NCBI GenBank assembly: GCA_031397815.1
Contig: JANNMJ010000033.1
Location: forward strand, 1 to 23,812
From: JANNMJ01 sp031397815
Lineage (GTDB): Bacteria > Bacteroidota > Bacteroidia > Cytophagales > Hymenobacteraceae
Direction of reading: 5' to 3'
DNA length: 23,812 bases
Shown here: piece after piece, positions 1-5,510 of the stretch
Layout of the letters: each line of letters begins with the position of its first letter
How positions within the stretch are numbered: the first letter of the stretch is position 1
Notes under the pieces: model-generated
What the model saw: the letters and a program-made list of their open reading frames with translations, nothing else
Database searches by the model: none
What the model was told of the DNA's origin: nothing
Made by a program: the position numbers and the translations under genes

Positions 1-90
1 CAGGGAGCCAATCTGGGCGCTGGTGCGGCCAGCAGCAAGGCCAAGCGCAATTTCCTCGCGCTCCGGATGGGTTAATCGCGTGTACGACAT
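1..90 (-). CDS. IS30-family transposase, N-terminal fragment (runs off left edge)
   Basis: Reading the minus strand from the ATG at 90 gives 30 residues beginning MSYTRLTHPEREEIALGL and continuing to the window edge. This resembles the start of the HTH_38 helix-turn-helix domain of IS30-family transposases, which bind the element's terminal repeats; the DDE catalytic core would lie outside the window. Only 30 residues can be seen, so the family call rests on this short pattern. The element's outer end should lie between about 95 and 160, but its inverted repeat cannot be fixed without the other end. It faces away from the AT-rich gene at 185-619. Confidence 0.6.
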   Translation of the reverse strand, partial: MSYTRLTHPEREEIALGLAAGRTSAQIGSL

Positions 91-160
91 AAGGGCAAAT
101 GTTCGCCCCTAATTGATGCACTAGCACCTAGACACCGCCCACCTAAAAAAAGTTGAGATA
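1..160 (-). mobile_element. Probable end of an IS30-family insertion sequence
   Basis: The transposase start at 90 lies close to one end of the element. The stretch 95-160 between it and the AT-rich gene should contain the terminal inverted repeat and the target junction. A short inverted pair GGGC...GCCC occurs at about 93-108. The exact boundary is not visible and 160 is an outer estimate. Confidence 0.4.
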
Positions 161-184
161 AAAATTGCAAAAGAAGTCATAATC

Positions 185-619
185 TTGTTTAAAGCACTCG
201 GTGCAGCAGCTTTAGCTTACGGATTGGTTCTCTTTGGCTATACAGCTTACTACTCTACGGTAATAAGCAGCGCAATGAAACAGTATGCCATTGAATTTCC
301 AAAAAGCTACAGAATAAACAAGTTTGGTCTTACCCTAGAAGAACAAGACGAGCTTAGACAAGCAGAGGCACTTAATGCTTCTCGCGGCTACAATTCTTAC
401 AGCAAGTCTGACAATGTCCCAAAGCCAATAGATGATGAGATAAGAGCAACACCATTAGTTCTGGGAATGGACTACGAGGCTCAATTTCAGAAGAAAGCCA
501 AAGAATTGACCAGCGAAAAGGCTGCGTTCACGTTCGGAAGTGTTTGGATTTTGTTTTTCGTACTCAGGTATGGTGGACTTTTAGTTAGATGGGCTTATAC
601 AACCTCAAAACTTGAATAA
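185..619 (+). CDS. AT-rich two-helix membrane protein of unknown function
   Basis: A 144-residue product if translation begins at the TTG at 185. One hydrophobic segment lies at about residues 4-27 and a second at about 115-138, with a polar, charged region of about 85 residues between them, so the middle probably faces one side of the membrane. No family is recognised. The gene is much richer in A and T than the rest of the window and uses codons such as AAA, ATA, AGA and TTA freely, which suggests acquisition from outside. There is no strong start: the first in-frame ATG, at 275, would remove helix 1, and an in-frame stop lies at 122-124. The true 5' end may have been cut off by the adjacent IS30 element. 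A terminator follows at 652-690. Confidence 0.55.
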   Translation: MFKALGAAALAYGLVLFGYTAYYSTVISSAMKQYAIEFPKSYRINKFGLTLEEQDELRQAEALNASRGYNSYSKSDNVPKPIDDEIRATPLVLGMDYEAQFQKKAKELTSEKAAFTFGSVWILFFVLRYGGLLVRWAYTTSKLE

Positions 620-651
620 TATCCACGCTCTTTGCGAGGCCCAATCATGCA

Positions 652-690
652 AGAGGGCTTTCCGTTGATTAGCGGGAAGTCCTCTTTTTT
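652..690 (+). terminator. Intrinsic terminator after the AT-rich gene
   Basis: Arms at 652-663 (AGAGGGCTTTCC) and 674-685 (GGGAAGTCCTCT) form a 12-bp stem with two G-T pairs and a 10-nt loop, followed by a run of six T. It lies 33 nt after the stop of the 185-619 gene. Confidence 0.75.
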
Positions 691-749
691 GACTTTTTAA
701 TCGCAGCAAACAGCAGCAACTTGGTGTATACTTACTGAGCGGCCGTGGC

Positions 750-808
750 AGCGTCTCTCCGAGACGCGTGTTCGGCGGGCTGATTGACACGCGTCTCGGA
801 GAGACGCT
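750..808. repeat. Nested palindromic element (REP-like)
   Basis: Two perfect 21-bp inverted arms at 750-770 and 788-808 surround a 17-nt loop. Each arm is itself a palindrome: GCGTCTC-tcc-GAGACGC at 751-767 and GCGTCTC-gga-GAGACGC at 791-807. The DNA or RNA can therefore fold as one long hairpin or as two short hairpins with 3-nt loops. No T-run follows, so it is not a simple terminator. The 335-base gap 620-954 contains this element, the terminator before it and the hairpin after it; I see no gene there. Confidence 0.8.
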
Positions 809-907
809 AAAACACCGCAACGGCATCATAGAGCGAATTATTGCCCCCAAAAGCCAGAATTAATTTCTTTCCAATCAGCGGGTTACAACCTGCAACCGGC
901 ACTGATG

Positions 908-944
908 AAGCCTTCCGGACGATGGTCGTCCGGAAGGCTTTTTT
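908..944 (+). terminator. Terminator-like hairpin just upstream of the DUF4349 gene
   Basis: A perfect 15-bp stem (908-922 with 926-940) closes on a TGG loop and runs into six T at 939-944. It ends 10 nt before the lipoprotein ATG at 955. It could stop upstream transcription or act as a leader attenuator. A weak candidate promoter lies ahead of it (TTG 841-843, 17 nt, TAATTTCT 861-868). Confidence 0.7.
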
Positions 945-954
945 GTTTTCACCG

Positions 955-1836
955 ATGAGATATTTCCTGTTCCATCTGGCCGTTGTGGCGGCTTTGTTTA
1001 CGAGCTGCGGCCAAGCGCCGAACTCGGAATCCGACGCGGTGACGGCTGAATCAGAAGCGCCTGTCCAGAATGAAGCGGAGAAGAAAGAGATGGCTGACGA
1101 GGCGGCGCCTGCTCCGGCTCCCCCGCCGGGTAGCGCTACTGGGGCGCCCATTACGGTGGCCCCCGCTCCTACCCGCCTCATCATCTACCACGCCGATTTG
1201 CGGGTGAAGGTGGCGGATATGCCCACGGCCGCCGAGCGCCTTGAAGCGGCGGTGAAGGCGAGCGGCGGCTGGATGAGCGGCCTCGCCGAAAACCGTGAGA
1301 GCGGTGAATGGCGCCAACAGGCCACTATCCGCGTGGCGCCGGGGCGGTTTGGCGGCTTGCTGAAAACCCTCAGCGGGTTGGGGACAGTCGAAAGCAAAAC
1401 CCTCAGCAGCGACGACGTTACCGCTGAGCACGCCGACGTGACAGCACGCCTCGCCGCTAAGCGGGCGCTGGAACAGGAATACCTGCGGCTGCTCAAGCAG
1501 GGGAAGAAAATCAGCGATCTGCTCGAAGTGCAGGAGAAAATTGGGGAGATTCGGGAAGATATCGAAGCCACCGAAAGCCGCCTCAAGCGGCTTAACGACG
1601 AGGTGGGTTTCTCGACGATTACCGTGACGCTGTATCAGCCGCTCGTGTTCGATACGCCGGATGCGCCGGTGGTGTCGTTCGGCTCGCGGTTTTTGGAAGC
1701 CATTTTTGACGGCTGGCGGCTGGTGATTGGGTTCGTGATTGGCGCCGTCACGGTGTGGCCGTTTTGGCTGATTGGCGGCGGCATCTGGTGGCTGGTGCGG
1801 CGGTGGCGTAACGGGCGAAAAGGTGTAGTTAAGTAG
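955..1836 (+). CDS. DUF4349 domain lipoprotein
   Basis: A 293-residue product. The open frame extends back to 841, but the added sequence is the terminator-like hairpin; the ATG at 955 gives a clear lipoprotein signal peptide with lipobox LFTSC and lipidated Cys18. A low-complexity Ala/Pro linker follows to about residue 75. The DUF4349 domain then covers roughly residues 78-235, starting LIIYHADLRVKV, with a charged coiled-coil-like stretch (LEQEYLRLLKQG through IREDIEATESRLKRL) and a final beta segment STITVTLYQP. The C-terminus has a transmembrane region (about 250-283) followed by basic residues. Members of this family are envelope proteins of unknown activity. The sugar transporter begins 54 nt downstream on the same strand. 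Confidence 0.85.
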   Translation: MRYFLFHLAVVAALFTSCGQAPNSESDAVTAESEAPVQNEAEKKEMADEAAPAPAPPPGSATGAPITVAPAPTRLIIYHADLRVKVADMPTAAERLEAAVKASGGWMSGLAENRESGEWRQQATIRVAPGRFGGLLKTLSGLGTVESKTLSSDDVTAEHADVTARLAAKRALEQEYLRLLKQGKKISDLLEVQEKIGEIREDIEATESRLKRLNDEVGFSTITVTLYQPLVFDTPDAPVVSFGSRFLEAIFDGWRLVIGFVIGAVTVWPFWLIGGGIWWLVRRWRNGRKGVVK

Positions 1837-1844
1837 AAGCGTCT

Positions 1845-1868
1845 GTTTTGGTCGGCATCAGCCAAAAC
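1845..1868. other. Small inverted repeat between DUF4349 and MFS genes
   Basis: GTTTTGG (1845-1851) and CCAAAAC (1862-1868) form a 7-bp inverted repeat with a 10-nt spacer and no T-run. It lies directly before the candidate promoter of the transporter and could be an operator or a weak hairpin. Confidence 0.3.
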
Positions 1869-1876
1869 GCAAATCG

Positions 1877-1884
1877 TACCTTCG
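1877..1884 (+). promoter_or_regulatory. Candidate -7 box before the MFS gene
   Basis: TACCTTCG matches the Bacteroidota -7 consensus TAnnTTTG at all but one position. It ends 6 nt before the ATG at 1891, so transcription from it would give an almost leaderless message. The nearest upstream TTTTG (1846-1850) is farther away than usual. Confidence 0.3.
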
Positions 1885-1890
1885 CCGACG

Positions 1891-3309
1891 ATGGCTCTCT
1901 CCCCTTCTGCTCCGCCGCCGGTTCGGCCTACGGCCGCGGCTACTGCGTCTTATTTCGGTCCGATGGCGGCGATGACGTCGCTTTTCTTCCTCTTCGGCGC
2001 CGTCACGAACTTCAACGACGTGCTGATGCCGTACTTGAAGGACGTGTGCGAAATCAAGAGTGATTTTCTGACTTCGCTCGTGCAGCTCGCGTTTTTCGGG
2101 GCCTACTTCCTTATGTCGCTGCCCGCCGGGTGGGTGCTGCGGCGGCTGGGGTATCAGCGCGGGATTGTGGTCGGGCTGCTGGTGATGGCGAGCGGCGCGC
2201 TGCTGTTCGTCCCGGCGGCGAATACGCGTACGTTCGGGCTGTTCCTGACCGGTTTGGGGCTGCTTGGCGCGGGGATTACGCTCTTGCAGGTGGCGGCGAA
2301 TCCGTACGTATCCGTGCTGGGGCCAGCGCGACTGGCGGCGAGCCGCGTGAGTATCGTGGGGGTGGCGAATGGGCTGGGCGGCACGCTTTCGCCGCTGCTC
2401 GGCGGGATGCTGCTGTTTGGTGGGTCGGCGGTGCTGCGCGAGCGGTTGGCGACGCTGCCCGCCGCGCAACGGTTGGCCGAGGAAGCAACGCTCGTGAAGG
2501 GGCCGTACATCGGACTGGCGATTTTTCTCGCTCTTCTCGCGGGCCTGTTCTTCCTGTTGCGGCTGCCCGAAATCGAGAGCTTACCGGCTGAAGAGGAAAC
2601 TACCGGCGCTACGCACGGCGAATCAGCGCTCGATTACCGCCATCTGGTGCTCGGCATCGGCGCGATTTTCCTGTACGTGGGCGTGGAAGTCGGGATTGGG
2701 TCGTTCCTGATTCGTTACGGCGAATCGCAGGGAATTACGGCCTTGAGCGGCTTCACGCAACAGCTCGTCCACGGCCTGAACGTGGCGACTAACTTCTTCG
2801 GCGTGCTGCTCGGGCAGGCGCCGGCTGCCGTCGATACCACGGCGGGTTTTACGCGGGGTGTGGGCGCGGTGCTGGTTTCGTCGTATTGGTTTGGGGTATT
2901 GGTGGGGCGCCTCATCGGGATTCCGCTCCTGCGGCGCTTCCCCGACCGGCCGCTGCTGGTGGGCGTCTGCGCTGCGGGCGTGCTGCTGGTGCTGGCGTCG
3001 GTACTGACACACGGCGAAACGGCGCTGTGGCTCGTAGTAGCGTGCGGGCTGTGCAACTCGATTATGTGGCCCGTCATCTTCCCCCTCGCGATTCAGGGCT
3101 TGGGGCGGTTCACGAAACAGGGGTCGTCGTACCTGATTATGGCCATCGTGGGCGGCGCTATCGTGCCACCGCTGATGGGCTTAGTCGCCACGTATGGCGG
3201 CGGGTTGCGGGTGGCGTTCCTGCTGCCCGCGCTGTGTTATGCGTACCTGTTGTTCTACGCTGTTAACGGCTATAAGTACCGCCAACCGCGTCGTACTTCC
3301 GTTGATTAA
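1891..3309 (+). CDS. Sugar MFS transporter (FucP/GluP type)
   Basis: A 472-residue inner-membrane protein with about 12 hydrophobic helices. It belongs to the fucose/glucose/galactose permease group of the major facilitator superfamily, expected to be proton-driven monosaccharide symporters. Helix 1 carries TNFNDVLMPYLKD, with Asp43 in the place of the proton/substrate Asp of FucP. Helix 4 carries LLQVAANPYVSVLGP, where the FucP glutamate is replaced by Gln, which points to a glucose, galactose or amino-sugar substrate rather than fucose. The arginine-rich loop RRLGYQRG between helices 2 and 3 is also typical. The ATG at 1891 leaves a polar N-tail of about 22 residues. MurB follows after 51 nt, so co-transcription is likely, and an amino-sugar substrate would suit that neighbour, but this is inference. 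Confidence 0.85.
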   Translation: MALSPSAPPPVRPTAAATASYFGPMAAMTSLFFLFGAVTNFNDVLMPYLKDVCEIKSDFLTSLVQLAFFGAYFLMSLPAGWVLRRLGYQRGIVVGLLVMASGALLFVPAANTRTFGLFLTGLGLLGAGITLLQVAANPYVSVLGPARLAASRVSIVGVANGLGGTLSPLLGGMLLFGGSAVLRERLATLPAAQRLAEEATLVKGPYIGLAIFLALLAGLFFLLRLPEIESLPAEEETTGATHGESALDYRHLVLGIGAIFLYVGVEVGIGSFLIRYGESQGITALSGFTQQLVHGLNVATNFFGVLLGQAPAAVDTTAGFTRGVGAVLVSSYWFGVLVGRLIGIPLLRRFPDRPLLVGVCAAGVLLVLASVLTHGETALWLVVACGLCNSIMWPVIFPLAIQGLGRFTKQGSSYLIMAIVGGAIVPPLMGLVATYGGGLRVAFLLPALCYAYLLFYAVNGYKYRQPRRTSVD

Positions 3310-3360
3310 GCGTCCGAATCCTGTTCTCTTCCCTCTCATTTCCGCTCTAGCATTTCCACT

Positions 3361-4419
3361 GTGATTCTCGAAGAAAACGTCTCTCTCCGCCCCTATAACA
3401 CCTTCGGGATGGACGTGCGCGCCCGCTGGTTCGCGCGTTTCCGCACCACCGAAGAGCTGCGCGAGCTTCTCGCGGACCCCACCGTGCAGGCGAACGAAAA
3501 GCTGATTCTGGGCGGCGGCTCGAATATGCTGCTCACGAAGGATTTCCCCGGAGTGGTGCTCAAGAATGAGATCAGCGACGTCGAGTTCGTAGATATGCCC
3601 GACGGCCACGTGCTGGTGTTGGCGGGCGGCGGAATGGGCTGGCACGACCTCGTGGAGCAGACGATTGAGGCGGGGTTTGGGGGACTCGAAAACCTCTCGC
3701 TCATCCCCGGCACGGTGGGGGCGGCGCCGCTGCAAAACATCGGCGCTTATGGCACGGAGCTGAAAGACGTGTTCGACCACCTCGAAGCGGTGTCGATGCA
3801 GACCGGCGAGGTGCGGCGCTTCAACGCGCCGGATTGCGGGTTTGGCTACCGCGAGAGCGTGTTTAAGCGCGAGCTGAAAGGCCAGTTCATCGTGGTGATG
3901 GTGGCGCTGAAGCTCAAGCGCTCGCCCACCGATTTCCGCACCGATTACGGCGATATCCAGACGACGCTGCGCGAGATGGGCGTCGGGGCCGACCAGCTTA
4001 CGGCGCGGCACGTCTCGGCGGCGGTGCAGCAGATTCGGCGCTCGAAGCTCCCCGACCCCGCGCAGGTCGGGAATGCGGGGTCGTTCTTCAAAAATCCTGA
4101 AATCAGCGTCACGCAGTATGAAACGCTGAAAGAGCAGTTCCCGAACGTGCCGGGCTACGTGACGGCGATGGGCCGCGTGAAAGTGCCCGCCGGGTGGCTC
4201 ATCGAGCAGGCGGGCTGGAAGGGACATCAGCGCGGGACGCCGGGCGTGGCGGGCGGCGCGCCGATTCCCACGCACGGCGTCCACGACCGGCAGGCGCTCG
4301 TGCTCGTGAATCACGGCGGCGCAAAGGGCGATGAAGTTTGGGCGCTCGCGCAGGAAATCATTGCGTCCGTTGAGACCAAGTTCGGCGTGCTGCTCAGCCC
4401 GGAGGTGAACGTGCTTTAA
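3361..4419 (+). CDS. murB: UDP-N-acetylenolpyruvoylglucosamine reductase MurB
   Basis: MurB is a cytosolic flavoenzyme that reduces UDP-GlcNAc-enolpyruvate to UDP-MurNAc with NADPH in peptidoglycan synthesis. The 352-residue product starts at a GTG in a pyrimidine-rich leader and has the length of type I (E. coli-like) enzymes. FAD-binding motifs are GGGSNMLLTKDF (51-62) and NLSLIPGTVGAAPLQNIGAYG (111-131). Catalytic residues by family pattern are Arg164 in GFGYRES, Ser241 in GSFFKNP and Glu348 in LSPEVNVL. The loop before VHDRQALVLVN carries about 10 extra residues rich in Gly and Pro. All key residues are present and the gene looks functional. Confidence 0.96.
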   Translation: MILEENVSLRPYNTFGMDVRARWFARFRTTEELRELLADPTVQANEKLILGGGSNMLLTKDFPGVVLKNEISDVEFVDMPDGHVLVLAGGGMGWHDLVEQTIEAGFGGLENLSLIPGTVGAAPLQNIGAYGTELKDVFDHLEAVSMQTGEVRRFNAPDCGFGYRESVFKRELKGQFIVVMVALKLKRSPTDFRTDYGDIQTTLREMGVGADQLTARHVSAAVQQIRRSKLPDPAQVGNAGSFFKNPEISVTQYETLKEQFPNVPGYVTAMGRVKVPAGWLIEQAGWKGHQRGTPGVAGGAPIPTHGVHDRQALVLVNHGGAKGDEVWALAQEIIASVETKFGVLLSPEVNVL

Positions 4420-4532
4420 GCGGCGCCGGAGGCATCCGGAGCGAAAACCCCGCGCCTTGACCTGAAAACGACTTTTGAGCGGATGGAATCGCCAGAGGGT
4501 TAGCGGTATTATTCCTAGCAAAAGCTGTACTT

Positions 4533-4570
4533 CGCCGCCATTACCGGAGCTTTTTCCGATGATGGCGGCG
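4533..4570. other. Inverted repeat in the spacer before the redoxin gene
   Basis: CGCCGCCAT (4533-4541) and ATGGCGGCG (4562-4570) form a 9-bp inverted repeat with a 20-nt loop that itself contains CGGA/TCCG. It sits about 50 nt before the redoxin start in a 202-base spacer. A leader hairpin or operator is possible; no other signal is clear in this spacer. Confidence 0.3.
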
Positions 4571-4621
4571 TAGCTTTGGGCGCTTCTCAACACAAATCGG
4601 AGGCTCCTCGGTTAAGAAGTT

Positions 4622-5239
4622 ATGCTCGTCTCTATTAAGCTGCTGTTCCTTCTTCTGAGCAGCTTCGGTGCTTGGGATTCCTCTGCACCACTCTCGCCGC
4701 CGCCTGACCCGCCCGTGGAAGCGGTGCGCCTGATGGAAAACCAGACGGTACCGTCGTTCTCGACGACCGATGTCCTCGGGAATCCGCTTAGCTCGGAAGG
4801 GTTGCGCGGGCACCGCACGCTGCTCTCGTTTATGCGCGATGCGGGTTGCCCGATCTGCGAGCTGCGGCTGGCGCGACTGGCAAGTAAGGCGGATTCGCTC
4901 AAAGCCGCGAACACGCGGGTGGTGCTGGTTTACGAATCCGACGCGGCCACGATGCGGCGCTTTCTCGTCGATAAAGATCTGCCATTTACGTTCGTTGCCG
5001 ACCCCGACGGGGCATTGCACGACCAGTTTGGCGTCGAGAAATCCCTCGCGAAAGTGGCGCTCGGCTTCGTCAAGGGCGTCAATAAGCAGATTAAGGCGGG
5101 GAAGAAGCTTCAGACCCAAGATATCTCCCGCGAAGACGCCGAGAAGACGCGTATTACGGCCGATTTCGTCCTTGATGAGAATCTGCTGATTCACCGGGCG
5201 CATTACGGCCGCTACCTCGGCGATCATATGCCGCTGTAG
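4622..5239 (+). CDS. Peroxiredoxin/TlpA-like redoxin with CxxC motif
   Basis: A 205-residue thioredoxin-fold protein of the AhpC/TSA-Redoxin superfamily. Residues 1-20 are hydrophobic and resemble an export signal or membrane anchor, followed by a Pro-rich linker, so the catalytic domain is probably periplasmic. The redoxin fold begins at VPSFSTTDVLGNPL (43-56). The redox motif is Cys76-Pro-Ile-Cys79 after LLSFMRDAG, followed by VVLVYESDAATMRRFL and FTFVADPDGALHDQFGV, which match the alpha/beta core of the family. The two-cysteine motif suits a thiol-disulfide exchanger or an atypical peroxiredoxin; the substrate is not evident. If translation began at Met38 the protein would be cytosolic. 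Confidence 0.78.
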   Translation: MLVSIKLLFLLLSSFGAWDSSAPLSPPPDPPVEAVRLMENQTVPSFSTTDVLGNPLSSEGLRGHRTLLSFMRDAGCPICELRLARLASKADSLKAANTRVVLVYESDAATMRRFLVDKDLPFTFVADPDGALHDQFGVEKSLAKVALGFVKGVNKQIKAGKKLQTQDISREDAEKTRITADFVLDENLLIHRAHYGRYLGDHMPL

Positions 5240-5270
5240 GCGCGTATTGGGGGCGCCGGTTGCCGCGTAT

Positions 5271-5303
5271 CCTCACCCCCAACCCCTCTCCAAAGGAGAG
5301 GGG
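5271..5303. repeat. Intergenic CCCCTCTCC/GGAGAGGGG hairpin element
   Basis: CCCCTCTCC (5283-5291), AAA, GGAGAGGGG (5295-5303) form a perfect 9-bp hairpin, preceded by CCTCACCCCCAA. This kind of intergenic sequence recurs in many bacterial genomes as a dispersed repeat. There is no T-run after it. Confidence 0.5.
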
Positions 5304-5416
5304 AGCCTTTGAGGAGGAATGCGAATCATGAAATGGCTCAAAGGAGCCGCACGACCAACGCCCTCGCTTCATCTAGCCTTAACCTTAGGGCGAAGAGGAA
5401 CCTACGGGCGCCGACT

Positions 5417-5424
5417 TACCTTTG
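5417..5424 (+). promoter_or_regulatory. Candidate -7 promoter box of the PLD gene
   Basis: TACCTTTG is a perfect match to the Bacteroidota -7 consensus TAnnTTTG. Transcription would start at about 5431, giving a leader of about 80 nt before the ATG at 5511. No good -33 TTG is seen at the usual distance. Confidence 0.45.
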
Positions 5425-5434
5425 CGAAAGCGAC

Positions 5435-5464
5435 GCGGAAGGCACCTTCCGGGCCGCTTTTTTT
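5435..5464 (+). terminator. Terminator-like hairpin in the PLD leader
   Basis: GCGGAAGG-CA-CCTTCC followed by GGGCCGC and seven T (5458-5464). The stem GGAAGG/CCTTCC, or alternatively GCGG/CCGC, precedes the T-run. It begins a few nucleotides after the start site predicted from the -7 box at 5417-5424, so it may be an attenuator in the leader rather than a terminator for the redoxin gene. Confidence 0.5.
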
Positions 5465-5510
5465 GTCGGCAAGCACCTCAATCGTTTCACTTAGTTTATT
5501 CATTTTCAGG

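Noticed and set aside
883..907. tRNA-like or attC-like fold around GGTTACAACC and ATCAG/CTGAT
   Set aside because: No cloverleaf, no proper T-loop and no integron core sites can be assembled; only short chance pairings.
841..954. Upstream start for the DUF4349 protein
   Set aside because: The extra 38 codons encode the terminator hairpin and would hide the lipoprotein signal peptide.
3181..4593. 470-codon minus-strand open frame opposite murB
   Set aside because: murB is unmistakable on the plus strand; the antisense product is His/Arg-rich without family features.
5319..5510. Upstream ATG for the PLD protein
   Set aside because: The extension spans the -7 box and leader hairpin and would bury the signal peptide.
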